This document shows positions 17,001 through 24,937 of a DNA stretch of 64,000 bases, in pieces. This stretch comes from Corallococcus caeni (GTDB lineage: Bacteria; Myxococcota; Myxococcia; Myxococcales; Myxococcaceae). The stretch is taken from NCBI RefSeq assembly GCF_036245865.1, contig NZ_BTTW01000001.1, positions 868,001 through 932,000 on the forward strand, given 5' to 3'. The notes beneath the pieces were generated by a model. The model worked only from the letters and a program-made list of their open reading frames with translations, was not told where the DNA came from and made no database searches. The translations under genes were made by a program, and so were the position numbers. Position 1 is the first letter of the stretch. Each line of letters starts with the position of its first letter.

Positions 17001-17899
17001 TGGTTGTGCGTCTCCACCTTCATCATGATGTGGGCCGGCTCGCGCACGGTGCCCCACTCGCGCGCCTCGCCCTGCGGGAAGAAGCGCTCCACCTCGAAGC
17101 CCTCGATGACGGCGGCGTTGTCCTTGTACGCGGACAGCACGCCGCCCGGGCTCTGGGCGAAGGTGTTCTTGATGGCCTGGAACAGCGAGCGCTCGCGCGG
17201 CTTGCCATCCACCGTCCACGACGCGTTGAAGATTTTATGGCGGCAGTGCTCGCTGTTCGCCTGCGCGAACATCATCAACTCCACGTCGGTGGGGTTGCGC
17301 TTGAGCTCCGTGAAGCGCTCCACCAGGTAGTCGATTTCGTCCTCCGCCAGCGCCAGGCCCAGCTCGCCGTTGGCCCGCACCAGGGCCGCGCGGCCCCCGC
17401 CCAGCACGTCCACGCGCGTGAGCGGCCGGGGCGCGTCCGTGCGGAAGAGGACCTCCGCGTCCTCCAGCCGGGGCAGCACCGCCTGCGTCATGCGGTCGTG
17501 CAGCACCGCCTGCACCCCTTCCGCCTCGTTCGCGTCCAGCGGCCGGCCGCCGGGGCCGGTGAGGAAGAACGCGACGCCGCGCTCCATGCGGCGCACCTGC
17601 TCGAGGCCGCAGTGGTGCGCGATGTCCGTCGCCTTGGAGGCCCAGGGCGACACCGTGCCCGGACGCGGCACCACCAGGAGCAGCGTGCCGGTGCGCTCGC
17701 GCTTCGCCGCGTGGGGGCCGTACTCCAGCAGGCGCCCCAACCGCTCCGCCTGGTCCTGCGTCAGCGGCGCCGACGTGTCCGCGAAGTGCACGAACTCCGC
17801 GTAGAGGGTGGCCACCGTCGGCACCCGCTCCCGGCAACGGACGAGCAGCTTGGCGAGCCTGAATTCGGAGAGGGCCGGAGCCCCGCGCAGCGTGAGCAT
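14003..17899 (-). CDS. purL: Phosphoribosylformylglycinamidine (FGAM) synthase, single-chain
   Basis: 1298 residues from ATG 17899 ([13 protein letters not shown]), close to the ~1295 of E. coli PurL. It converts FGAR, glutamine and ATP to FGAM in de novo purine synthesis. The order is a PurS-like N-domain, a linker, a duplicated AIRS-type synthetase core ([44 protein letters not shown]) and a C-terminal glutamine amidotransferase with nucleophile C1138 in GACNGCQM and the His/Glu of PHPERVHR. It is a stand-alone gene, divergent from the M4 protease and convergent with GH18 copy 2, with only 37 bp between those two gene ends. No purine riboswitch was recognised upstream. Confidence 0.97.
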   Translation of the reverse strand: MLTLRGAPALSEFRLAKLLVRCRERVPTVATLYAEFVHFADTSAPLTQDQAERLGRLLEYGPHAAKRERTGTLLLVVPRPGTVSPWASKATDIAHHCGLEQVRRMERGVAFFLTGPGGRPLDANEAEGVQAVLHDRMTQAVLPRLEDAEVLFRTDAPRPLTRVDVLGGGRAALVRANGELGLALAEDEIDYLVERFTELKRNPTDVELMMFAQANSEHCRHKIFNASWTVDGKPRERSLFQAIKNTFAQSPGGVLSAYKDNAAVIEGFEVERFFPQGEAREWGTVREPAHIMMKVETHNHPTAISPYPGAATGAGGEIRDEGATGRGAKPKAGLTGFSVSHLRLPDFARPWEVPYGKPDRIVSALDIMVDGPLGGAAFNNEFGRPNLTGYFRSFEQQVPTPEGVEVRGYHKPIMLAGGLGNIRADHVKKAPLRAGDKLIVLGGPAMLIGLGGGAASSMAQGASAADLDFASVQRDNAEMERRCQEVIDQCWMLGDSNPVRSIHDVGAGGLSNALPELAHDNALGGRLELREVPNDEPGMSPVEIWCNEAQERYVLGVAPEDLARFAALCERERAPFAVLGEATAEQVLTLTDRTLGDTPIALPMDVLFGKAPRMHREGVSRPLKHAPLSVPSDLKAAAHAVLSHPTVADKSFLITIGDRSVGGHTARDQLVGPWQVPVADCAVTLSSLMSDTGEAMALGERTPVALVDAAASARMAVGEALTNLAAARIAKLSDVKLSANWMAAAGSPGEDANLYAAVHAVGMELCPALGIAIPVGKDSMSMRTQWQEDGQKKAVTAPLSLIITAFAPVLDARVTLTPQPVDVAGDTRLLLLDVAKGRQRLAASVLAQVQQQVGPECPDVDDPAALKGFFNAVQELHAAGVLLAYHDRSDGGLWATLAEMAFAGHCGLDVDLSPLGGDAVAALFNEELGAVVQVRASDVARVREVLSRHGLGAHVHELGRPTARQVVRVRHGARELLAEETVALKRTWSRVSYEIQKLRDNPTCAEEEYAAKCDAQDPGLSPVLTFDPTVDVAAPYIAKGARPRVAVLREQGVNSQQEMAAAFTRAGFTAVDVHMSDLLSGRVSLKDFHGVMACGGFSYGDVLGAGGGWAKSILFNPRTRDAFSEFFARPDSFGLGACNGCQMFAQLRELIPGADAWPRFVRNASEQFEARLGTVEISPSPSLFYKGMEGSRMLIVVSHGEGRAEFANAEAAARFNTSGLVTTRWVDNRGQVAAKYPANPNGSPHGIAGLTTKDGRFTITMPHPERVHRTVQHSWHPAEWGEDGPWMRMFRNARVTLG

Positions 17900-18158
17900 G
17901 AAGGTCCTTGCGAACGGGTGACGGGAGGTAACAGCGGGGCCGTCCTTATCACCGCGCCCCGCGTCACAACGCCCGGAGTTCACGCCCGGACGCCCGCACA
18001 GCACCCAGGTGGGTGAACCGCCGCCGACGTGTGCCCTCCTCCGTCCCGGGCCTCCCTCCCAACACTCCCAGTCTTCTGAGAATTCACCTGACAGTCAGTG
18101 CTCCATGCTTTGCTCGCCAGGCTTCAAATTCTCGCTTTGTCACACTGGGGGCATCTTC

Positions 18159-20048
18159 ATGACGCGCAAGACACGCTGGCTCCTCGCCGGCCTGACGTTC
18201 ACGCTGTCCGCCTGTGGCGCGGGGGGCCCCGACGCAGAGGCGCCTTCGGCTCCGGCCGAGGCCCGGACGGGCGACCTGCGGGCAGCCCTGGGCGCGCTGC
18301 CCGGCGCCCAGGTGCTGGGGGTGCACGAGGACGGCGTCCCCCAGTTCATCCAGGGTGAGCTGGGCACGGCGGGCCGTCCCATTCCGGGGGCCAGCGCCTG
18401 GCAGGCGCACGCGCTTCTGGAGTCCACCCTGCTGCGCGTGCTGCCCGCCTTCCGGCTGACGGCGAAGGACGTGGTGCCCCAGCGCATCCAGCGGGACGAG
18501 CTGGGCCACACGCACCTGCGCTACGGGCAGACCAAGGCAGGCCTGCCGGTGGTGAACGAGGAGCTCATCGTCCACGTGGACGCGCAGGGCCAGGTGTACG
18601 CGGTGAACAGCACCGCGCGCGACGGCGAGCCCTTGCCGGCCCCCGCGCTCATCAGCCCGGAGGCCGCGAGCGAGGCGGCGCTGGCGGCGTCCTCCGGCGG
18701 CCTCGCGGAATCGGTGCGGGAGGTGTTCGTCCGTCCCGCCCCGGAAGCAGCGCTGGTCCGCGCCTTCGAGGTGGTGGTGTCCGGCCAGCACGAGGACGGC
18801 CTGCCGCTGCGCGACCGCGTCTACGTGAGCGCGGCAGACGGCCATGAGGTGCTGCGCACGCCTGAAATCCACACCGCGCGCAACCGCAAGGTCTGTTCGG
18901 TGGGCGGTGCGTCCAACGGCTGGTGCCGGCTGGAGGGTCAGCTGCCCACGGGCGACACGGGCATCGACAAGACGTACGACAACCTGGGTCTCTTCTACGA
19001 CTGCTTCCAGCAGAACTTCGCCCGCGACTCGTACAACGGCACGGGAGGCCAGCTGCTGGCGCAGGTGCACTACGGCACCAACTACCCGAACGCGTACTTC
19101 GACGGCGCGAAGCTGGTGTGCGGCGACGGCAGCCTGCCCCAGTTCGGGCCGCCGTGCGGGGACCCGGACATCGTGGTGCACGAGTACACGCACGCCGTCA
19201 CGGACAGCACGTCCGACCTCGTCTACAGCGGCCAGTCCGGCGCGCTGAACGAGTCCCTGTCGGACATCTTCGCCGCCACCTGTACCAGCTGGGCCACCGG
19301 CACCTGGAGCACCGCCGCGTCCGTCTGGCAGCTGGGTGAGACGGCCTGGACGCCGAGCACGCCCGGGGACGCCCTGCGCTACATGAACGACCCCGCGCTG
19401 GATGGCGCGTCGCTGGATTACGCCCCGGACGTCACCAGCGCCACGGACGTCCACTACGGCTCCGGAGTGCCCAACCTGGCGTTCAAGCTGCTGTCCACCG
19501 GCGGCGTGCACCCGCGCGGCAAGACGACCGTGAACGTGCCGGCCATCGGCGTGCAGGCCGCGGCCCGCATCTTCTATTACGCCAACGCCAACCTCTTCAC
19601 CTCCACCACCACCCTCGCCGCGGCGAAGACGGCGACGCGGCAGGCGGCGGTGAACCTGGGCTACAGCACCGCCATCCAGAACGCGGTGGGCGCGGCATGG
19701 GACGCGGTGGGCGTGGGCGTGGCGACACCGCCGCCCACCTGCACGCTGCTGCCCAACAACACCACGGTGTCCCTGCTCTCCGGCGCCGCCGGTTCGCAGC
19801 AGTACTACTGCTTCGACGTGCCCGCGAGCACCGCGTCCACGGTGTCCATCTCCAGCGGCACCGGGGACGTGGACCTCTACACGCGCTTTGGCGCCGCGCC
19901 CACCACGACGGCCTACAACTGCCGGCCCTACCTGGGAGGCAACAACGAGACGTGCAACCTGGCGGCGCAGGCCACCGCCGGCCGCCAGTGGATCCTGCTC
20001 CAGGGCTTCAGCGCCTACAGCGGCGTGAGCCTGTCCGTGCACTACTGA
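18159..20048 (+). CDS. M4-family (thermolysin-like) metalloprotease lipoprotein with PPC domain
   Basis: 629 residues from ATG 18159 (MTRKTRWLLAGLTF), with GGGGGC upstream. The signal ends in a lipobox (LSAC), so it is probably lipid-anchored before any processing. Residues ~40-230 are an FTP-type propeptide (GLPVVNEELIVHVDAQGQVYAVNS). The M4 domain follows with the zinc site H341, E342, H345 (HEYTH) and E365 in NESLSD, all present, and a late H in DVHYGSGVPN. The last ~105 residues form a PPC-type C-terminal domain (STVSISSGTGDVDLYTRFG) often removed on secretion. It is a secreted neutral protease likely used in nutrient acquisition. A small palindrome CTGACAGTCAG (18088-18098) lies in its upstream region. 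Confidence 0.92.
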   Translation: MTRKTRWLLAGLTFTLSACGAGGPDAEAPSAPAEARTGDLRAALGALPGAQVLGVHEDGVPQFIQGELGTAGRPIPGASAWQAHALLESTLLRVLPAFRLTAKDVVPQRIQRDELGHTHLRYGQTKAGLPVVNEELIVHVDAQGQVYAVNSTARDGEPLPAPALISPEAASEAALAASSGGLAESVREVFVRPAPEAALVRAFEVVVSGQHEDGLPLRDRVYVSAADGHEVLRTPEIHTARNRKVCSVGGASNGWCRLEGQLPTGDTGIDKTYDNLGLFYDCFQQNFARDSYNGTGGQLLAQVHYGTNYPNAYFDGAKLVCGDGSLPQFGPPCGDPDIVVHEYTHAVTDSTSDLVYSGQSGALNESLSDIFAATCTSWATGTWSTAASVWQLGETAWTPSTPGDALRYMNDPALDGASLDYAPDVTSATDVHYGSGVPNLAFKLLSTGGVHPRGKTTVNVPAIGVQAAARIFYYANANLFTSTTTLAAAKTATRQAAVNLGYSTAIQNAVGAAWDAVGVGVATPPPTCTLLPNNTTVSLLSGAAGSQQYYCFDVPASTASTVSISSGTGDVDLYTRFGAAPTTTAYNCRPYLGGNNETCNLAAQATAGRQWILLQGFSAYSGVSLSVHY

Positions 20049-20064
20049 CACACCTGGCTGCCTG

Positions 20065-20093
20065 CCCTCCGCCGCGCGCACGCGCGGTGAGGG
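20065..20093 (+). terminator. Hairpin after the M4 protease gene
   Basis: CCCTC and CCGCG arms (from 20065) pair with CGCGG and AGGG (to 20093) with a small internal mismatch and a short loop, starting 17 bp after the stop codon. There is no T-run, so it is a weak terminator call or an mRNA 3'-end stabilising stem. Confidence 0.4.
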
Positions 20094-20181
20094 TGGGCAC
20101 CTGGGGGCTGGCCTCCTTCGGGGCCCTGGGCGAAGAATGCGCGCCCGGGGCCGCTTCGGGCCTCCGGCAAGGCAGAGGGCC

Positions 20182-20739
20182 ATGAGGGACGAGCGCGTCA
20201 TCTTCAGCAGCAGCGTGGACAGCCTGTACCGCAAGGTGCTGGCGCCCTCCCTGACGCCCGAGTTGCTGGACCGGCTGCGCTCGCGCGGCCTCAACCTCCA
20301 CGCTCCGCTGCTCGCCGCGTATCCGTTCGCCGTCTGGGTGGAGTGCCTGGAGGACACGGCCCGCACGCTCCACCCGGACCAGCCGGTGGAGCAGGGCCGG
20401 CGCATGCTGGGCCGGCGCATGGTGGAGGGCTACGCGCAGACGCTGGTGGGCGGCGCCGTCCTCACGCTGGCCCGCGTGGTGGGGCCCATGCGCTCGCTGG
20501 AGCGGATGCAGCACAACTTCCGCAGCGGCAACAACTACACGGAGACGCGCCTCACCGTGCTGGGCCCGGCCCAGGCGGACCTCTGGTTCAACGAGCCGCA
20601 GGCGCTGGAGGGCTTCGTGGACGGCGTGCTGGAAGAAGGGATGTTGCGCGTGGGGGTGCAGAAGTTCACCCTGCACCGCACCCGCCACTCGCCCGAGTCC
20701 GCCACCTACCACCTGGACTGGGCCGACCACGCCTCCTGA
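20182..20739 (+). CDS. DUF2378 (TIGR02265) myxobacterial protein
   Basis: 185 residues from ATG 20182 (MRDERVIFSSSVDSLYRKVL). The opening, the central GRRMVEGYAQTLVGGAVL and the LTVLGPAQADLWFNEPQ segment match the myxobacteria-specific TIGR02265/DUF2378 family, of which these genomes carry many copies. Length is normal. There is no signal peptide or known catalytic motif, and the biochemical role of the family is unknown to me. It lies just upstream of the cysteine-cluster gene (11 bp gap), so the two are probably co-transcribed. Confidence 0.85.
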   Translation: MRDERVIFSSSVDSLYRKVLAPSLTPELLDRLRSRGLNLHAPLLAAYPFAVWVECLEDTARTLHPDQPVEQGRRMLGRRMVEGYAQTLVGGAVLTLARVVGPMRSLERMQHNFRSGNNYTETRLTVLGPAQADLWFNEPQALEGFVDGVLEEGMLRVGVQKFTLHRTRHSPESATYHLDWADHAS

Positions 20740-20750
20740 CACCGGCTCCC

Positions 20751-21845
20751 ATGTCCTCCATCCTCTCGACGCTGCCCGCCCTCTACCAGGACCTCCTCCC
20801 GGCCTTCTTCCGCAAGGAGGCGCCCACGGAAGTGAAGGCCACCTGCTCCAACTGCGCCATGAGCCGCGCCTCCGCGCAGGCCACGGTGGAGTCGGTGGAC
20901 GGGGCGGAGCACCTGTTCCGGCCGGACACCAAGTGCTGCACGTACTACCCCCGGCTGCCCAACTACCTCGTCGGGGCGCTGCTGTCGGATGACTCGCCCC
21001 AGATGGCGGAGGGGCGCCGGCGCATCGAGGCGAAGATCGACAGCCGCATCGGCGTGAGCCCGCAGTGGGTGAAGCCGCCGGCGAAGTTCAACCACCTGTA
21101 CAAGAACGCGCACCAGTTCTTCGGACGGGCGTCGTCGCTGCGCTGCCCGTACTACGCGCTGGAGTCCGGCGGCTGCACCATCTGGGCGTACCGCGAGTCG
21201 GTCTGCTCCACGTTCTTCTGCAAGTACGTGGCGGGCCGGGACGGCCAGCGCTTCTGGATGTCGCTCAAGACGTACCTGACGCTGGCGGAGTTCCAGCTGT
21301 CGCGCCACGCGCTGCTCCAGCTCATGCCGGAGTTCCTCCTGGACGGGCGCGACAAGGCGGAGGTGGCCACCGCGCCCCTGTCCGTGGAGGACCTGGACGA
21401 CGCGGCCCCCCCGGCGAAGGTGTACGCCGCGCTGTGGAAGGGGTACGCCGGGATGGAGAAGGACTTCTACCGCGCCTGCTACGACGCCGTGCGCGCCGTG
21501 GACCGCGACGGGCTGGAGCGGCTGCTGGGCCTGGACGGCACCATCGAGCAGAAGGTGCTGGAGAAGCTGCACACCCAGGCCACCGCCCCCACGCTGCCGC
21601 GCGTGCTGCGCTTCAACCCGGACGCGACGGTGAAGTGGCTGCCGGACGGCAGCGTCGCGCTGGGCTCGTACAGCGAATACGACGCGGTGGCGCTGCCCGG
21701 TGAGGCGTACGCGCTGCTGGTGGAGTTCACCGGCCAGAAGCCCGTGGAGGCCGTCCGCCAGCACCTGCGCGACCACAAGCAGGCGGACCTGGATCCGGAC
21801 ATCCTCCTGGAGCTGCACCGGCACCGCATCCTCGTCGAGCCCTGA
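20751..21845 (+). CDS. Cysteine-cluster protein (YkgJ/FliB-like)
   Basis: 364 residues from ATG 20751 (MSSILSTLPALYQDLL). The N-terminal half holds a cysteine pattern suggesting a metal or Fe-S centre: CSNC near residue 28, the CC pair in DTKCCTYYP, then RCPYY, GGCTIW, and SVCSTFFCKY around residues 130-155. This resembles the YkgJ/FliB-type zinc- or iron-binding cysteine cluster. The C-terminal ~120 residues are helical and end with a PqqD-like stretch (ALLVEFTGQKPVEAVRQHL). No enzyme activity can be assigned. It is probably in an operon with the preceding DUF2378 gene. Confidence 0.7.
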   Translation: MSSILSTLPALYQDLLPAFFRKEAPTEVKATCSNCAMSRASAQATVESVDGAEHLFRPDTKCCTYYPRLPNYLVGALLSDDSPQMAEGRRRIEAKIDSRIGVSPQWVKPPAKFNHLYKNAHQFFGRASSLRCPYYALESGGCTIWAYRESVCSTFFCKYVAGRDGQRFWMSLKTYLTLAEFQLSRHALLQLMPEFLLDGRDKAEVATAPLSVEDLDDAAPPAKVYAALWKGYAGMEKDFYRACYDAVRAVDRDGLERLLGLDGTIEQKVLEKLHTQATAPTLPRVLRFNPDATVKWLPDGSVALGSYSEYDAVALPGEAYALLVEFTGQKPVEAVRQHLRDHKQADLDPDILLELHRHRILVEP

Positions 21846-21870
21846 GCGCGGGCCTGCGCGAAGGACGCCG

Positions 21871-22704
21871 TCAGGGCTGGCCCGCGAAGGCACCCACGTC
21901 GCGCAGCCAGCGGGCGATCTTCTGGGTGCGCTCCCACGCGGGCTCGGCGGCGACCAGGTGCTCCGCCAGCCACGCGCTGAAGGCCGGGTCGCCCGCGCGC
22001 AGCCACGCGGAGGACTCGGCCAGCTCCCCGGCGGCGGCCTCCCACGCGCGGCGCACGGCGCTGGCCACGGCCATCAGCTCCGCGATGCAGCGGGTGAAGA
22101 CCTCCATGCCCACGGTGACCTCGTTGGCGCAGTCGCCGCAGGACAGGGCCAGCGCGCGCAGGCGGCCCAGGTCCTTGAGCAGCCCCTGCTCCAGCGCGGC
22201 GGCGGTGCCCAGCCGGGCCTGGGCGGCGCGCTGCAAGAGCTCCACGTCCTCGCAGAGCTGGCGCCACGCCACGTCATCGCCCATGGGGAAGTCCCCCCGG
22301 CGGCGCAGGCGCACGACCACCGCCTGCCAGAGGTTGCAGAAGACGAGCACCTCCTCGACGCCGCGGCGCACGTGCGGCGGGATGTGGTCCAGGAAGTCCA
22401 CCACGCACGCGCGGGCCTCGCGGACGAACACGTCGCCCTTCGGCGTGGGGTCCACGACGCCGCGCGCCAGCTGGAGCACGCGCCAGGCCCACTGGAGGGC
22501 GCGCTCGGAGGTGGTGAAGAGGACCTCCAGGCCGGTGCCCAGCGCGCCCGCGGCGTAGCTGGTGTCGGCGGTCGTCGGAGAGGGGATGGGAGGCAGGCCG
22601 GGGGCCTCGGCGCGCACGCCGGTCGCACGCGGAGACAGGGTCTCCACATCCTCGCTGTCGGTGCCGGGCCCATGCGGCCCCGGCACCGTGTGCTCACGCA
22701 CCAT
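21871..22704 (-). CDS. Hypothetical helical protein
   Basis: 277 residues from ATG 22704 (MVREHTVPGPHGPG), chosen because GGAGGG lies a suitable distance upstream; the open frame extends to 22854 but that part is arginine/serine-rich. After a disordered N-terminal ~50 residues the protein is rich in Leu/Ala/Glu/Arg and predicted alpha-helical throughout, with one isolated Cys pair (LSCGDCANEV). There is no signal peptide and no family I recognise. It converges on the cysteine-cluster gene (25 bp apart). Confidence 0.6.
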   Translation of the reverse strand: MVREHTVPGPHGPGTDSEDVETLSPRATGVRAEAPGLPPIPSPTTADTSYAAGALGTGLEVLFTTSERALQWAWRVLQLARGVVDPTPKGDVFVREARACVVDFLDHIPPHVRRGVEEVLVFCNLWQAVVVRLRRRGDFPMGDDVAWRQLCEDVELLQRAAQARLGTAAALEQGLLKDLGRLRALALSCGDCANEVTVGMEVFTRCIAELMAVASAVRRAWEAAAGELAESSAWLRAGDPAFSAWLAEHLVAAEPAWERTQKIARWLRDVGAFAGQP

Positions 22705-22870
22705 GCGCGCTTCACCCTCCTTCGCCGGCGGAAGCTCCGTCCTTCCGAATATCGCACGCCCCCTGTCGCCTCCAGAGCTGGATGCGGGGACGTGCGATGC
22801 ACCACAGGGCGCCCGTCCCTGAAGCCGGGATGGACGCCCTGGGATGTCCGGCACTGCGCAACCAATACGC

Positions 22871-23314
22871 TCAGTGCAGGGTCGGGTTCTTCTTCAGTGC
22901 GCTGAGGCGCGCGTGCGTCTGCTTCTGCGAGGGCAGCAGCTGCTGACGCACGAAGGTGCGCGCCTCGCCGTGGAGCTTGTCCACGTCCCGGTTGTAGTCC
23001 TTCAGGCCGTGGTCCTCGCCCTCCTCCAGCGCGTCGATGGCGCGCTTCTCGCCCAGCAGGTCCGCGCCCGCCTGGACGACCTTGGCGAAGATGCCCCAGG
23101 GCCCCGAGCCCTTCGCGGGCTCGCCTCCCAGCTTCTCGATGCGCTCCTTGAGGGCCTCCACGCGCTTCTCGTGGTCATGGAGGCAGGCCTCCACCTCCGT
23201 CCGGGCAACCTCGGTCTCGATGTGCTTCGAGGCGAGCCGGTAGGTCTCCACGGCGGAGATCTCCCCCCGCAGGAAGGAGTTCAACGTTTCGAGTTCGGCG
23301 GCGGCGTTGGCCAT
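22871..23314 (-). CDS. PA2169-family four-helix-bundle (ferritin-like, DUF2383) protein
   Basis: 147 residues from ATG 23314 (MANAAAELETLNSFLRGE), with AAGGAGA upstream. The helix pattern with LNSFLRGEISAVETYR and EARTFVRQQLLPSQKQTH fits the DUF2383 ferritin-like family, with Glu and His residues placed for a possible di-metal site (E17-E22 region, E53/H57 region). Such proteins are usually linked to stress or stationary phase. It lacks an export signal. It may be transcribed together with the downstream helical gene on the same strand, but a 166-bp gap separates them. Confidence 0.75.
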   Translation of the reverse strand: MANAAAELETLNSFLRGEISAVETYRLASKHIETEVARTEVEACLHDHEKRVEALKERIEKLGGEPAKGSGPWGIFAKVVQAGADLLGEKRAIDALEEGEDHGLKDYNRDVDKLHGEARTFVRQQLLPSQKQTHARLSALKKNPTLH

Positions 23315-23614
23315 GACGTGCTTCTCCTTGGAATCAGTGAAGGGATGACGCTGGCCGACAAGGTGGTGATCTCCTTCCCAGCGACAACGGGCGCAGTCCT
23401 CCCTGTCCGGTGGGCAGGCAGCCAGGAGGGGGCCAGCAATGCCGGGCCGCATCCTCGCGGCACAAGAGCCACCGTCCTTGTCCAGGGAACCAGGGTCCGC
23501 CGTTCCATTCATGGCCTTCATGCATGCGCTCGCGCAGTACGCGCCGCAGCGAGGTGCGCCGGACAACCTGCTCCAGCGCCACCCCTGGTCAGACTTCAGA
23601 CTGGCAGCGCGTGA
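23315..23614. other. Intergenic region, no gene seen
   Basis: A 300-bp stretch between the DUF2383 gene and the small lipoprotein gene, both on the minus strand. Reading frames extending through it have atypical composition and no family signature. I see the ribosome site of the DUF2383 gene but no recognisable promoter or terminator. Confidence 0.4.
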
Positions 23615-23884
23615 CTACCTGCCGATCGGGCTGCAAGCCCATTCGCCATTCACACACGCGGACGCGCAATCATCAGGGCTCATACAGGGCTGGCCATTAC
23701 AGGCCGCTGTAGACCCCGTGGTTCCAAAACAAGTTCCGCTCCGACACTGGCCACTCCCCGCCGTGCCGCTGCAGACGGCGGCTTCGCTCGAGCCAATCTC
23801 TTGACTCCCGGTGTCCTCCTGAACGCCCGCGCCACATCCGGCCATCGACAGCAGCACTGCACCCAACATCACGAACTTCCGCAT
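23615..23884 (-). CDS. Small cysteine-rich lipoprotein
   Basis: 89 residues from ATG 23884 (MRKFVMLGAVLLSMAGCG), with GGAGGG upstream. A type II signal peptide ends in the lipobox SMAGC. The mature part has eight further cysteines in regularly spaced loops (VCSGT, QCRSGTCFG, ACNGQPCMS, DCASACVNGEWAC), implying a disulfide-rich surface or secreted domain. Such small lipoproteins are common in myxobacteria and rarely characterised. The upstream DNA (23900-24040) is noticeably AT-richer than its surroundings and contains TATAT on the minus strand, a plausible promoter. Confidence 0.7.
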   Translation of the reverse strand: MRKFVMLGAVLLSMAGCGAGVQEDTGSQEIGSSEAAVCSGTAGSGQCRSGTCFGTTGSTAACNGQPCMSPDDCASACVNGEWACSPIGR

Positions 23885-24118
23885 GCATCCCTCCGTTGGT
23901 GACTCACCGCAACGACAGACAAAGATATACAGCGACGCCCTGTGGAATCCCACGACATTCTCTTGCAAATAAATTTCCATAGAAACCAGAACCTCATTCA
24001 CCCAAACCAAGCCGACCACTTCGACTGACTTGCATTGAATTGGGCGGGACTGGACGAGGCGCTTCACCTCAAGGCGGTGGAGACGTGCGCCTGCGGCCGT
24101 GGCAGACTCGCCCGCGGC

Positions 24119-24937
24119 ATGTGGAACTGGGTTCACCAGCTGGCGGAGTGGGCACGGGAGGACACGCCGTTCGCCGTCGTGACGGTGACGGAGTGCAAGG
24201 GCAGCACGCCCGCGTCCCCCGGCGCGAAGCTGCTGGTGCGCGCGGACGGCACCTTCCACGGCACCATCGGCGGCGGCCACCTGGAGCAGTTGGTCCTCCA
24301 GGACGCGCGCGCGTGCCTGGACAAGGGCGAGGCGCGCACGTTCCGCTATCCGCTGGGCGCGAAGCTGGGCCAGTGCTGTGGAGGGGTCGTGGACGTCTTC
24401 GTCGAGCCCGTCAACCACGGGCCCCAGCTGTACCTCTTCGGCGCGGGCCACGTGGGCCAGGCGCTGTGCCGCATCCTGGAGGGCACCCCGTTCCGCGTGC
24501 ACCTGGTGGACGAGCGCGCAGAGTGGGTCCAGTCCCCGCTGGTGCCCGCGGGCGTGGTCCGCCACGAGGAGCCCTGGGACGACTTCGCGTCGCGCGCGGT
24601 CTGGGATGAGGCGCGCACCTACGTGGCGGTGATGACGCACCGTCACGACGTGGACCAGGACATCATCGCGTTCGCCATCCAGAAGCCTGCCCGCTACATC
24701 GGCCTCATCGGCAGCGACACGAAGTGGGCCCGCTTCCGGCAGCGGCTGGAGGCGAAGGGGATGCCCGCCCGGCAGGTGGGCCGCGTCCAGTGCCCCATGG
24801 GGCTGCCCATCGGGGGAAAGTCACCGCAGGAGGTGGCCGTGAGCATCGCCGCCGGGCTGCTCCAGCTCCACCATGGACTGGCCCAGGAGACAGGCGCTCA
24901 GCCGCCGCCCACGCCCCTGCTATCCTCCGGGGAATGA
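24119..24937 (+). CDS. xdhC: XdhC-type molybdenum cofactor insertion/sulfuration chaperone
   Basis: 272 residues from ATG 24119 (MWNWVHQLAEWARED). The N-terminal XdhC/CoxI domain shows VTECKGSTPASPGAKLLV and GTIGGGHLEQ, and the C-terminal Rossmann domain shows LYLFGAGHVGQAL and YIGLIGSDTKWARF. XdhC binds sulfurated Moco and hands it to xanthine dehydrogenase. The stop codon overlaps the start of the dehydrogenase gene (ATGA at 24934-24937), so the two are translationally coupled, as expected for a dedicated chaperone. An in-frame ATG further upstream (24035) would add an unconvincing extension. Confidence 0.93.
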   Translation: MWNWVHQLAEWAREDTPFAVVTVTECKGSTPASPGAKLLVRADGTFHGTIGGGHLEQLVLQDARACLDKGEARTFRYPLGAKLGQCCGGVVDVFVEPVNHGPQLYLFGAGHVGQALCRILEGTPFRVHLVDERAEWVQSPLVPAGVVRHEEPWDDFASRAVWDEARTYVAVMTHRHDVDQDIIAFAIQKPARYIGLIGSDTKWARFRQRLEAKGMPARQVGRVQCPMGLPIGGKSPQEVAVSIAAGLLQLHHGLAQETGAQPPPTPLLSSGE